Part shown: in pieces, positions 49,200-60,779 of the stretch | How the letters are laid out: every line of letters starts with the position of its first letter | Numbering within the stretch: the stretch's first letter is position 1 | Source: Epiperipatus broadwayi | Taxonomy: Eukaryota; Onychophora; Udeonychophora; Euonychophora; Peripatidae | NCBI GenBank assembly: GCA_028023455.1 | Contig: JAQFVV010012400.1 | Span: 15,681,490 to 15,745,489 of the forward strand | Reading direction: 5' to 3' | DNA: 64,000 bases | Position numbers and translations under genes: made by a program | Notes under the pieces: model-generated | The model's database searches: none | Seen by the model: the letters and a program-made list of their open reading frames with translations, nothing else | Told to the model about the DNA's origin: nothing

Positions 49200-50399
49200 T
49201 CCTATTAAAATTATGTTAACAATAACATTTGGAAAGTAAAAAAAGTGGATAGATATAATTGTAAAAATCTATAGTTCAATAATTTAGTTTGTCTTAAGTT
49301 ATGAAAGATAGTAAGATTTAATAACTCAGATTTCTTTTATTTGGAGTTTAGATTATTTGGTTTTTTCCTATACTTGAGTAACTAGCTTCTCTGATTTCTC
49401 ATAGTAATGTTAAAAATTTGCTAATCCTTTTATGTAATCTCTATTTGTTATATCTTCCATATCTTTATTTTATATAATATTTTGTTTGTTTATTTCATTT
49501 TTGCGATGGGATGCTTTTTTGTAGCCAATAGATGAAAATACTTGGTATCATATTTCTAACTCATTTTTATTTTTTGAATATACCGAGTTTCATTTTATCA
49601 GCATTACTTACAGGTTTGATATATTTTTTTGCTGAAATCTTTTCATTTACCAACATTGAAATATTCTCATGCTTCATATTTATTTATGACATTATGCTTT
49701 CTTTTTCTCAATTGAGCATGGATGTTTATTATTTATAATATTTTATCAAAAAGCAAATGACAATTGAAGTTAAATAATAGATTGATTAAATCTACTGATA
49801 TTATTAACTCCATTAATCTTTTTAAAATTCTCTGGGCAAATTTTTTAAAGAAATACTTCACCTTAAAGTCAATTCTTCTAAATCTGGTTAAAGTAAAAAT
49901 TGAAAAAGTAAAATTTTGATTTTTTTAAACCCAAATGTCTTTTGCTGTCTATTAAAATAATATAAAACTTATAATTATTCAGCATTTATATTGATTAATA
50001 TATGCTATTCTTTTGTCAAAAGAGTATGTAATTAGTTTATAAATAAGTTTCTTAAACAAAGAGTTTGATATACTTAACTCTTTATTCAGATTCACTTGTA
50101 CATAAAACCTAGGTTTTAAATGACATAAGTAGAAGATTGCTATTTGGTAGGTTTAGTATATGATCTGTTCACTAAAATTGTAAATAGCTGTTGACTGCCG
50201 TTTAATGTTTAATAATTATTCTTAATGTTTAATAATTATTCAATCTTTATAGAGATAAGATCTAGAATGAACATGAGAGATTCTATTACCCTTCATTTAT
50301 ATGCTACAACAATAAACCTCTTACAGGTATTGATAGCTGTAATAGGCTTGATGTCATAGATCTTTTTATTGCCAAAGATGCATATTAATGTATGTATAT
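49200..50399. other. AT-rich stretch, no gene seen
   Basis: The ORF at 49532-49738 is a hydrophobic AT-rich reading frame with no motif or matching splice sites. A 20-base piece (TTAATGTTTAATAATTATTC) is duplicated near 50200-50240. Confidence 0.55.
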
Positions 50400-50688
50400 T
50401 AGCTATATACATTATAAGGGATCTTGAACTGAGATTTTCAATCTTCCTATGCTATTCAATCCATCTTATACAACTGATACACACAACCACATGTGAAAAT
50501 GATCTCCAATATATGTATTTTGTGTTGAACCAGCATTCATCAGTTGGTCCAGATCATCACCTCCCACACATATATATAATCAGTGCTCACTGTAATATCC
50601 GCACTTACGACTGTGCCAAGGTTAAAACTGCAAGTCATACTGTGCGGTCAGCAAATAACGTTATACAATTCCCACGCTGTTCTTTTTC

Positions 50689-50880
50689 AACGAAGCTCTC
50701 CAAACGCATTGGTCTGCCACGAAGCTCTCCAAACGAATTGGTCTGCAACGAAGCTCTCCAATGAATTGGTCTGCAACGAAGCTCAGCCACGGATGCTCCC
50801 CAAGTAATGGTCTGCACCGACTGCTCTCCAGTGAATGGTCTGCAAACGGATGCTCTCCAAACGCATGGTCTGCAACTTGC
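50689..50880. repeat. Minisatellite, about 30-bp unit
   Basis: About six imperfect units built on ACGAAGCTCTCCAAACG and (A)TTGGTCTGCA lie head to tail, degrading to the right (GGATGCTCTCC, ATGGTCTGCA). Overlapping short ORFs in three frames reflect the repeat and are not genes. Confidence 0.85.
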
Positions 50881-51205
50881 TACTGCGTGACTGCTCTCTA
50901 CTACTCCTGATGTTACACTCCTCGATGTTCTCCCAATATGGCTGCTAATAACTGCCTTCCCCTGCGTAGTTGTTACACCGTCTTTTATTGCTTGCTGATA
51001 ACTGTAGCAATTAATCCTTGTCCAATCAGGTAACGTCTTTTATCCAGAAATATTTGCAATAAGCAAATATCTCTTGGAATTATCGTCCGCCATTATGTTA
51101 CTTAACTTCCTCCATTATCAGCGTGCGATCTACAACAACCACTCGAACAAATTCTAGTTTTTCTGGAGTGCACAACGTCTGCCATTTTTACAAACACTAC
51201 ACTCA
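50881..51205. other. GC-richer insert inside the foldback element
   Basis: Less AT-rich sequence of unknown origin (GTTACACTCCTCGATGTTC, TTGTCCAATCAGGTAACG). It could be a regulatory or LTR-like piece carried by the element. No ORF of note is present. Confidence 0.4.
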
Positions 51206-52104
51206 CTTTATATTAAGATAGCAAATCTTCAAACTTTAATGAACAAGCTTCAATCTTCTCCACTCCTCAACTCTTCAGCCATCCTTATCATTGAAAATCT
51301 GAGGAAGGAATGATCAAAGCTCTTGTTGATGCCAATGTTATTATCATGCCCATGTTGATCCTATGTCAATCTGACCCCTCACACATAGGACTTTAATATG
51401 TCCATTTAATTATACAGAATACAGGCTGAATATGTAATATTTTCATCCCTCGTATATAATTAAATAGATATATTAAGATCCTATGTGTGAGGGTTCAGAT
51501 TGACATAGGACCAACATGGGTATAACAATAATATTGGCATCAACAAGGGCTTTGATCATTTCCTTTTTTGGATTTTCAATGATAGGTATGACTGAAGAGT
51601 TGGAGAGTGGAGAAGATTGAAGCTTATCCATTAAAGTTTGAAGATTTGTGAGGGTTCAGATTGACATAGGACCAACATGGGTATAACAATAATATTGGCA
51701 TCAACAAGGGCTTTGATCATTTCCTTTTTTGGATTTTCAATGATAGGTATGACTGAAGAGTGGAGAAGATTGAAGCTTATCCATTAAAGTTTGAAGATTT
51801 GCTATCTTAATATAAACTGAGCACTGATTGCATATATGTATGGGAGATGGTGATCTGGACCAACTGATGAATGCTGGTTCAGCATTAAATACATATATTG
51901 GAGATCATTTATCATTTTCACATATATGTGGTCATGTGTATCAGTTGTATAAGATGGATTGGCTAGCTGTAAGGAGATTGAAAGTCTGAATTCAAGTCCT
52001 TTATAAATTACATTAAGTGTAGTATAAACAGTGTACATGTATTTAAATATTAGTTATTTACATATATATAATTAAAATTATTGGTATTTAATTACTTTTT
52101 ACTA

Positions 52105-53171
52105 CACCTGGGTCTTGCTTTACGCGATAGATAGGTTCCTCAGAAAACACGCGCAAACGGAATCGCGCAAAAATAGATGTAACTTACATTGAAAAAGGGG
52201 GGATGCGGTCTGTGATTTTTCAAAATTCGCGTAAAAGCAAAGCACCAACGTAAAATTACTTTAAAATTCGCGCAAAAAAAAAAATAAGGAAATAAAATAT
52301 GACTAATAAAAAATTTCAAATTTGAAAAAAAATGATACAAGACAAACTTTTTTTAACTATAATATTTAATTTTATTCAAAATAATATATTTTTATGCATA
52401 ATTTACAGTACAGCAATTTACATTTTTTTATACACATTTTAATTATTATAGCTATTTGCCGAAAAACATGTTCGTTTGCAAGCAACTAGCGCCAACTTCA
52501 CACTCATGTTGTGTCAGTGGTTTTCTGGTGACAACGTAATTAGTAATTAATCTTTGAGACGATGATTTTATTAATTGTTTATGAAACTAACAACTAAAAA
52601 TTAAATTCTTATTTTTGTCTTTAATTTTTAATTCCGTTTAAAAATCAAATTTTACATCACATTATTTCAAGTCGCCGTAATTTTTAAATTGTTAATTACA
52701 ATTAAAAATCAGATTTTAATTTTTAATTGTCAAATTTAATTGTGCCCACTGCTATTACTGACCTTTTAAAAATAAACTTGTGGACACTAAATGATTAATA
52801 ATTGATTACGTTCTTTTTTAAAAAGCAAAAACAGAATGTGATTTAAAATGCAAAATTAACACGCACAATGTTTGAACAAATTTACATTATAATCTTGTAA
52901 AATTTAATGTGTGTATACATAAAATGTGGAAATCATGATTTTAGTTTCATTATTGCATAAAATCTTCATATTATAAAGCACTGAAAATATTGAAATTACT
53001 AAGTTGAAAGTCGAATTCCAATAATGTGCTATTACTTTCAATATAACGTAAGTGCGCAAAATTTATTATTTAAAGTAATAGCGCATTATCGGAGTTTGAC
53101 TTCCGGTGAAACACGAATCGCGTAACTTCAAAATCGTGCTAAATAAGTCCGCGTAAAAAGAGACCCTGGTG
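52105..53171. mobile_element. DNA transposon with CACCTGGG ends, copy 2
   Basis: This 1067-base element has the same termini as 40924-41784: CACCTGGGTCTTGCTTTACG at the left and GACCCTGGTG at the right, flanked by TA on both sides. It contains an additional segment (about 52450-52800) with GCAACTAGCGCCAACTTC and ATTTTTAATT inverted runs that copy 1 lacks, whereas copy 1 has its own different middle. The shared - strand ORF (66 codons, 52140-52340) differs by only a few residues. It is non-autonomous, since no transposase is seen. Confidence 0.85.
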
Positions 53172-54376
53172 TATATAAGAATTGTATGCTTTATGTATAC
53201 ATTATATTATGTATTCATAGATCATTATTTTGCAGATATTTTAACAAATATTATAATCTATTAAGGGCAAGTTATTTCTAGAAAAATAATTTATCATGAA
53301 TAGATGATTATAAATCAAGAGTAGTCTGTAATTTAAAAAAAAGTTTCTGGTTCAATTTCTGACTGAAAATGAAGCAAGAAAAATCATTCCAGAAAATTTG
53401 AGATGTAAGTTCTGAGCTTCTTTGTAGTTGAAAATTCTTAGACTTCATGAAAAGCTGACAATAGGAATGTGTAATGTCATAAATTATGCTTTTAAAATTA
53501 TTCTCCTACATAACAATTGACCTATAGTAGTATAGCGTGTCTAATGAGCAAAAGTTCCTTCTTGTTTAAGTTTTTATTGAGAAAAATTGATGGAGATGAG
53601 TCTCAAAGTTTATATGAGATGATGATATTATGTACAACATCTATGAAAGCTAGTGCTGCAGTAGTCAAGCTATTGTTAGTCTCGAGCTGATATATCGGAG
53701 TTATAATTATTCCAAAAAACAAAAATTCTTAAATCTATAGTAGCGTACAATAAGCTCTAGTAGAAGGTATCAATGAATGAAAATAACAACTTGGGAACAT
53801 AAAAGAATCTTTTTTTTGTGTTTGTTTGTTTAATGATCATTTTACTACAAGTTAGAAACAAGAAATTACTACCTTCACAGCTTTTCAATTCTTGTATTGA
53901 AAAAAATAAATTATGTTAATAATGAGTATACTAATATAAATGTATATATATATATAGTGAGTTCTTGATCTATTTATTAATCGTTTTTTTATTCATCAGT
54001 CATCTATTTTTTGGTTCTGAAATAGTAAATAAATGTTGTTGTTTTTTTTTACAGATCCCTCATTTTCAAATTGTTGATTTGTTTTTTGTTTACATCTATT
54101 GTTACAGTCCTGATGCAAAATTTTTTTTGCATTGATATTTTTTTTTTTTAATTTGAAATAGCATATGATTATTTACAATAATAATAAATGTATATTGATT
54201 ATTATAATAGTAAATATACACATTGTACAAATTTATATTATATTGTTTTGGTGTGTACATGCTCATACACATTATAATTAGTTTGTTTTCATTGTTGAAT
54301 AATGTTATGATAATTAAATTTTCATAAATTGTAATTAAATAAGTCAATTATTTTATATAGTGCAATGTTTATAAAC
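53172..54376. other. AT-rich stretch, no gene seen
   Basis: A 50-codon frame near 53540-53692 and a strong-looking acceptor at 54052 (TTTTTTTTTTACAG) were considered. The latter stops after eight codons in the phase required by exon 4. Nothing is firm. Confidence 0.5.
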
Positions 54377-54740
54377 TGTAATATTTAAACAGCATTAAAC
54401 TGTTGCACATGTGCTTTGGATTTTAACTATAAAATGAATGAATACTAACACTTCAAACACATGATAAAGTCTTTGGAAAAGATAGAATGGCCATCTATCT
54501 TTTCGAACCCAAACGCTTTTGTATGGGCGAAAATAGAATGGCCATCTATCTTTTCAAACCCAAATGCTTTTGTATGGGCGAATCATTCGCCCATACAAAA
54601 GCGTTTGGGTTCGAAAAGATAGATGGCCATTCTATCTTTTCCAAAGACTTTATCATGTGTTTGAAGTGTTAGTATTCATTCATTTTATAGTTAAAATCCA
54701 AAGCGCATGTGCAACAATTTAATGCTGTTTAAATATTATA
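54377..54740. mobile_element. Long hairpin element
   Basis: Arms of about 150-210 bases are almost perfect inverted copies, from TAATATTTAAACAGCATTAA at the left to TTAATGCTGTTTAAATATTA at the right. The centre is GGGCGAATCATTCGCCC near 54587. The left arm has an extra tandem copy of about 55 bases (GAATGGCCATCTATCTTTTC ... TTTGTATGGGCGA) that the right arm lacks. The 61-codon ORF inside it simply reads through this duplication. Confidence 0.85.
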
Positions 54741-54744
54741 AATT

Positions 54745-56325
54745 GTAATTGTAAATAATAAAATTCTATACAAACTAATTTTACAAGTTTTCAAAAACAT
54801 TATTATAATTTGGGTTTTTTATAAAATGATCTTCAAATATCCTTTATTCTAGTATTTAAAAAACCTAATGTTAAAAAGTGACTATCCAGCAATCTAATTT
54901 TTTGTCTCTTTCTCGAATAATGCTTTATTTTAATTCTGCCAGATTGAATTAGCTACAAACAGACTTAAAAAAAAAAAAATTGAGTCTTATATAATTTTAT
55001 AATAATAAGTGTGTAATGTTTCGAATTACTGTATATGATTTTCAATTGTACTTTATTCTATTTCAATGAACAATTAAATTATCCCTATCTGCAATTTTTA
55101 ATAGAGTTCTGTTCTATTGTTTATTTTCTCCTGATCCTTGAGAAACTATGGATTGATAAATTAAAAAACAGAAGGAAGTTAATTAAATTTAATTGCAGTG
55201 ATGATAATGAAATAGCAGCAATGTATTAAAACAAGCTTTATATATTTTATATACATGCATTAACTTGATAATTTGATCCAATATGAAAATTAAATCATGT
55301 TTTGTACAAATTTTGGCCATATTTTAACTTTTCAAAATTATCCCTGAAATATCAGTAGTTTGTTTTATGACATTTATACATATGGCTGGTTTTTTTTTCA
55401 GTTCCATTGGATCATAAATTCCCAATAAAACATAAGAGATTAAATAATTTATTGAAATAAAATTTGACATGCAGGTTCAGCTAACATTTAAAACATATTA
55501 TGATAGAATAAGTATAGTATTAAAACAAGTATAGTATCTTAGAAGAAGCTATGATCAAACTTAAATGTACAATGAAAATGTTAAGCACATGAGACAGATG
55601 TAAAGTTTTTATAAATTAAAGTTATGAGTTGTATTTGTCTCATACCTTTTAAAAGCATTTTTATCCTACTGCAAATTTTTTTTAAAAAAAACAACAACAA
55701 CAACATAAATGAATCGTGGATCATTTTTTTCTGATGTAACTACTTTTTATATTTCAGGGAATTGTAATAACTGAGTGAATTTGGGGATCAGAAATCCATA
55801 TTTTACTGCAGAAACTTTTTGGTACAATCCTAAATGTCATATGTGTTGTGTGTCTGATCTATGATTTTTTTGTTGTTGAACCAAAAAAGAACTTTACAAA
55901 TTATGTGGAAAATTTTGACTTTCCACAAATAGAAGAAATATAATCTACTCCCCCCCCCCCATGAAATCCTATCGACATTGAGCTTTTGCTAACCATGAGT
56001 TTTAAGAGATAAGAAGGTTGTCTATTGGTATTTTAAATCATCATTGATAATTTGAAGCAAAGAATTACATTTGCAATAAGAGTTGATATGAGCATGTTGG
56101 TAAGAATTAGAACATTGTTTGGATATTTTGTTTATATTACTGGTCACATTGAATGTCAAACAGATAAAAGTTTGAACTTCTGTATAAATTTATCAAATTT
56201 GAAAATCTTAAATCTTGAGACAAATTTATTAATTTTTAAAATTGTTAAAATAATTTGTCTGTATGTTATTCATTAAAATATCTAATTCATTAATTTGCAG
56301 ATGATTTAATCATTATTCTATTGAA
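54745..56325. other. AT-rich stretch, no gene confirmed
   Basis: Two acceptor-like sites (55402 and 55759) are followed by short frames that reach a stop after about 20 and 4 codons in the phase needed by exon 4. Either could start a terminal exon, but neither is convincing. ORFs at 55035 and 56052 have no motif. Confidence 0.5.
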
Positions 56326-56329
56326 CTTT

Positions 56330-56565
56330 TTTTTCCTCACCATCTCTATGCATCTACTATAAGATTAGTAAGTAATAGATGTCAGATAATACTACTTTCA
56401 TCATTGAGGAGCTTTGGATCTTGGAAACAGTGACAATTGGACTTTTAGGATCAATTGCATTTTTCTTCTAGCAATCATCATTTACTCCTTTGTTATACTA
56501 TCAAGCTATCAGCCAAAATTGAAAAAATATATAAATGTTTTCAATCTTAGCCAATGTTAGTGTTC
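56330..56565. repeat. One arm of the 11.3-kb type foldback repeat
   Basis: CACCATCTCTATGCATCTAC, GAGGAGCTTTGGATCTTGG and AAATGTTTTCAATCTTAGCC follow the order of the left half of 11335-12080. Confidence 0.55.
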
Positions 56566-56972
56566 AATTTTCAGAAATTGCAAAATGTTGTTTCGATGTT
56601 AATAGGAATAGGACAAGCTCAAGAATATAAAGCACTCTTAAGCCTTATAACTGACATTTTTCAGCCAGAGAAATTTGAGTTAATAAACATAATATACGGA
56701 CATATGTTGATGTACCATTTTATATAACAGATCATTGAAATCCTCCTTCACTGGTTAACTCATATTTCAAATTAGGAGTGGGAAATATAAAACTATACCA
56801 GAAAAATGATTATCTGACAACCAGTTTAAATTTTGTTTTAGAAATGACTACAATAATTTCATGATCGTGCCCTTCTTAAATGGACCACTTTCACAATAAT
56901 ATTTAAATTTGTGAACTTTAATCCTTCATTCACAATGCTGGGTGCCCAGTTCAGTACTCTAAAACTCAGTAT
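56566..56972. other. Unassigned stretch before the mariner
   Basis: Moderately complex sequence with a short frame QPEKFELINIIYGHML near 56660. No family was recognised. It may be a worn retroelement piece. Confidence 0.4.
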
Positions 56973-56974
56973 TA

Positions 56975-57853
56975 TGAGGAGTAACAAAAAATAACCAGGA
57001 TCTTTTTTTAGAGGGCAAACACGTAGTATATGCTTCTGCTGCTAGATGCCTCTTGCGGGAATGTCCTCTGCATCAGTCTGCCAACCATTGTCATTGAGGA
57101 AAGTTGTGGTGTGATGTAGTAAATGTTTTTGTTAAGTGCGTCTCATTTGTTTGTCAATTTTAGTAATGGCTGAAAAGTTAGAACAATATAAAATTCTGTT
57201 TTCTAGTAGGGGAAATAGAAGGGGGGGGGGACTATTCTGGGGAAAACAAGTTTATAAGTGGTAACAAATTCTCCATATCGTAAAAAAGCGTTGCGAGTGA
57301 AGTCATTATCAAGACAATGCTTTTTTTTTTTTTTTTAAAGGATGTAAATGGCATTGTTCATTCAGAATTTTTTCATAATGTTCAGGCATTTTATCTACAA
57401 GTTCTGAAAAGTTTGTGAAATGTGATAAAATGAAAATGTTATGATTTGTGACAAAGTGGGGAGTTCAAGCTTCATCATGACAATGCACCAACATACAAAG
57501 TCTTGAATGTGATACAATTTACTAATTAAAAACAGCATGACCTACTTTATCCATCAGCCATATTCATACAATCTCGCTCAGTGCAACTTTTTTTTTTATT
57601 CCCTCAATTGAAAAAATGCCTCAAAAGAAAAAATATTGAGAACATAGGAATGATGAATTAAAAAACAACAGAAGTATTAAAAGGTATCAGTTTGCAAGAG
57701 ATTCAGGATTACTTTGAAAAGTTGAAAACTTATTGAGACTGGTACGTTGCATTAAATGGAAAAGTACTTGGAGGAGATTAAATTTTTAACACCTAAAAAT
57801 AAATACACAGTTTTTTTATTATAAAATTCTGGTTATTTTTGGATGCCCCCTCA
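56975..57853 (+). pseudogene. mariner transposon with dead transposase
   Basis: This 879-base element is flanked by TA at 56973-56974 and 57854-57855. Its ends are TGAGGAGTAACAAAAAATAA and the inverse of TTATTTTTGGATGCCCCCTC plus A, which pair with few mismatches and share AAAAATAACCAG. A broken mariner transposase lies between. MAEKLEQYKILF starts near 57165, RKKALRVKSLSRQC and VNGIVHSEFF lie near 57285-57370, HHDNAPTY near 57470, and FFLFPQLKKCLKRK near 57590, ending LNGKVLGGD. The second D of the triad remains in HHDNAP, but the later SPD..PCDFF motif has lost its aspartates. At under 0.9 kb the element is also internally deleted. Confidence 0.87.
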
Positions 57854-57869
57854 TATGTTGTATTTTACT

Positions 57870-59160
57870 ACATGACTTGAATTATACCTAATTCAAAGAA
57901 AAATGTAAATAAACAAACAAAAAAACATTAAAATTTTATATTAGCAGCCATTTTTCCTTCTCTGAATGCCATATGTTATTATATATGTTAATCAAATTTT
58001 TTCAGTTTATGTTGAAAACAAATATATTTTATATTTTCTTTATTATCCTTTCCGAATTTAATGTGCAATATTTTGTGTAATAAAATATTTTCTGAGCATA
58101 ACACTAAATTTTAGAATGTCATTAAGTTAATATAGATTTAAAAACATCAAAAATAATTAGATTGTAGTTTCTTGAAAAAAAGACTAGCCTATTATGTTTC
58201 TATAAGACAAAAAAATTATTAGAAAAAAAGAATATCATCCAGAGCTTATTTAATAGGTTGAAAGTTAGACATTTCATTATTTACTTTATTTTAAAAATAA
58301 AAATATGGAGTTTTTTTTTTTATCGCTTTAGTATAGTGGTCTCAAAAGTGGAGTACACATACCCAGGGGTATGCAAAGTGATATTTGAGGGTACACCAAT
58401 ATATTGTGAAATGTTGCCTTATTTCAAAATGCACTATTTTATTTAGCAGGAAAATGCATTTTTATTAACTTTTTAGTGGGAAATTAAGTATTTAAATTTA
58501 GCAGTTTTTTAGTGGGATTCAGAATTGATTTATTGCGAGCAAATGAATTTCATATCTGGAAATACTGTTTTTATCTCAGCTGCTCAGTGCGTTCATTGTG
58601 CAAGTGCCTGGTAAGTTGTGTATTATCATTGAGAGAGTTTTATGAACTGTACAAAACTTATACAGATAGCGGTGTGTATTATAACAACTACGATTAGTTG
58701 GTTCTTAAATGCTATTGCTCACATTAAATTCTAATTCAAAATGTAAATTTGTAATTTAATTTAAATGTATGTATATTATTTAAAATAAATAAATAATAAT
58801 TAATTTGATTTTTGACCACACACATAAAAATATTATATTATAGGGGGTATAACTTATAATTATTTTTGTCTTAGGGATATGTGATCAAAAAAGTTTGGAG
58901 ATCACCACTTTAGTGAATGCATGAGTGAACATACACTCAGTAAAATATATTTATCATTAATTATTATTTTAAAAATTTTGTTTATATTATAATCTTGATT
59001 TACATGCATCCTATACATACAAAAAGCATCTGTGTTATATATGTATGCTGTTTAATAAACAACACATTCTTTTCTAATCAGTGTTTATCAACAAAATGAG
59101 AGCTATATATACTATATATATTGAACGTGGTGGGACTTGGAATAAAATATAGTGTAGTTA
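57870..59160 (+). repeat. Dispersed repeat H, copy 2 (interrupted)
   Basis: It is homologous in order to 36205-36960 and begins within about 20 bases of the mariner right end. It carries a hAT-like insertion at 58334-58907 and about 150 extra bases around 58090-58250. It has no coding sequence, and its true ends are unknown. Confidence 0.7.
58334..58907. mobile_element. Non-autonomous hAT element
   Basis: This 574-base insertion has an 8-base target duplication with one mismatch: CTTTAGTA at 58326-58333 and CTTTAGTG at 58908-58915. The ends are similar inverted sequences, TAGTGGTCTCAAAAGTGGAG and the complement of AAAAGTTTGGAGATCACCA, typical of hAT elements (AGTGGTCTC.AAA). The interior shows GGGGTATGCAAAGTG and GGGGGTATAACTT near the two ends and a short chance ORF. 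No transposase was found. Confidence 0.8.
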
Positions 59161-60596
59161 GCCTCTTCATATAAATGCACGGGCAGACAGAATATTTATA
59201 AGAAAATAAAGATTTCATTCAGACTTATAAATTTAAAGTTAATAATGATTTATTAATTAGCAATGTGAAAATTCAAAGCATAACACATATACATACATTC
59301 ATACTCAGATTGTAATATAAATTCAATATTCATCCACTTACACATTTTATTTTAACAAAGAAAACTTATTATCTATAATTAATTTAGAATAAATTATCAC
59401 AATGTATAAATCTTATATGTTTCGATTGCATATAAAAAAAATATAATATCTCTAGATGACAATGGTTATATACAGAAAAGAAAATTTAAAAAACTTACAA
59501 ATATAAAACATTCCAAATATTTTAGTTATCTAATACACTAAGTTATTTAAACCTTTATTATATTAAGTATACAAAATAAAATTTTACTTAGAAATTTGGT
59601 AAAGTCTATGCACATTTAATGTTACATATATAATTACCTGTAAAATCATGATATCATTGGTTATTCAGTGATAGTCAATTTTGAGCTCATGAATTTCTCA
59701 AATAATCTCACTATTTTTAGATTTTTACTGGCTTCTTTCGTCCAGCATATTTTTTTAGCATGTATCTTTCCAACAAGTTTTATATCCTTTTTCAATTCTA
59801 TTCATTATTTGGTAGGTTCCTGCTCTCTTGTATAAACAGATGAGTTTTCTTAAATCAAATATTTTCTTCACATTTGAAGAAATATCAACTGGCTGTCTTC
59901 AATTCACTGCCTGTCATATAGGTGAATAGAGATAGGGCATTACAAAAGAGAATTTCTTAGTAGCTAATTCTTTGGATATAAATCATTTTCAGTATTAAAG
60001 AAAGGGTTGTGATGACTTGTATATAGTCAACCCCTGGGTGGCAATTCACTTATTTTTTTGATAGGCTTACTAATTCTTAAGTTGTAATATAATCTCAGTC
60101 TGAACAAAACTTATTTTTTAAATACCTAGCATTTGCTTATATCTTTTCTGGGTTTTTGGTAAACTAATTGCCTTGTACACTTTCTTGTTTTAATGAATAA
60201 TTTTAACTATCTTTAATCCATTTTTTGATAAATAAAGGATTTTCCTTTTTCCCAAATTAAGCTATTTTTTGATAAATTTATGGATGACTTATACTAAATT
60301 TTATATATTTCATAGATAAATCTTGCTAATTGCCAAACATTTTCTAAATATCAATTGATTTCAATTATATAATTTTGGATTGAGACTTATTCTGAATTCT
60401 TTAATTTTACTTGAAAATTTGAAAATTTAACTTACTTATATTTGCTATTATGATAAATAATAATTTGTTCTTTTTTGTTTCTACTCCATAAAGGAATATT
60501 AATCTAATTATTTCAATATTTCCTATTTAGATATGGTTAAAATAAATCATTTTTTCATTTTGATATATTATTGATCATACACACACACACAGCACC
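59161..60596. other. AT-rich stretch, possible worn retroelement
   Basis: On the - strand between about 59650 and 60130 short frames such as RKLICLYKRAGTYQI are less AT-biased than the surroundings. No confident match to a family was possible. Confidence 0.35.
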
Positions 60597-60597
60597 G

Positions 60598-60775
60598 GAC
60601 TATTTCCATCATTTAATATGAGTATTGAATGTCTTTAGAAAAATGTACCTCTATTTAAATATTCCAAATACATTCAACTGTTAGTAATAGCACATGTGCT
60701 ATTACTAACAGTTAAATGTATTTGGAATAATTAAATAGAGTTGAATTTTTCTAAATGATGGGAATAGTCCAATAT
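60598..60775. mobile_element. Palindromic MITE, copy 2
   Basis: Same element as 16668-16872: GGACTATTTCCATCATTTAA, AGTATTGAATGTCTTTAG and ATTCCAAATACATTCAACTG, with a perfect central palindrome (GTTAGTAATAGCACATGTGC onward). The right arm lacks about 25 bases near its end. It is preceded by a short (CA)n run at 60580-60590. Confidence 0.75.
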
Positions 60776-60779
60776 GAAA

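Larger units (their letters stand above)
50400..52020. mobile_element. Large nested foldback element
   Basis: Outer arms at 50400-50600 and 51805-52020 are inverted copies (CATCTTATACAACTGATACAC, CATTCATCAGTTGGTCCAG). Inside them a second inverted pair lies at 51208-51422 and 51453-51647 (CTATGTCAATCTGA, TTGTTGATGCCAAT, CTTCAATCTTCTCCACT). The right inner arm is also repeated directly: units 51487-51647 and 51648-51801. The left interior 50600-51200 is GC-richer and unrelated to the arms. No transposase was recognised. Confidence 0.75.

Noticed and set aside
50369-50817. Three overlapping ORFs of 60-131 codons
   Set aside because: They read through the foldback arm and the 30-base minisatellite in several frames, so they are repeat artefacts.
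53540-53692. 50-codon frame, candidate exon
   Set aside because: No matching splice sites and no similarity recognised.
54487-54672. 61-codon ORF with a repeated peptide
   Set aside because: It is the translation of the tandem 55-base duplication in a hairpin element.
55402-55462. Strong acceptor followed by a frame of about 21 codons in the phase needed by exon 4, ending at a stop inside AATAAA
   Set aside because: It would make a terminal exon, but the peptide has no recognisable similarity and other acceptors (54054, 55759) are equally possible. Not enough to annotate.
59650-60130. Possible integrase tail of a Ty3/gypsy element on the minus strand
   Set aside because: Only short fragments such as RKLICLYKRAGTYQI look plausible and no diagnostic motif is present.
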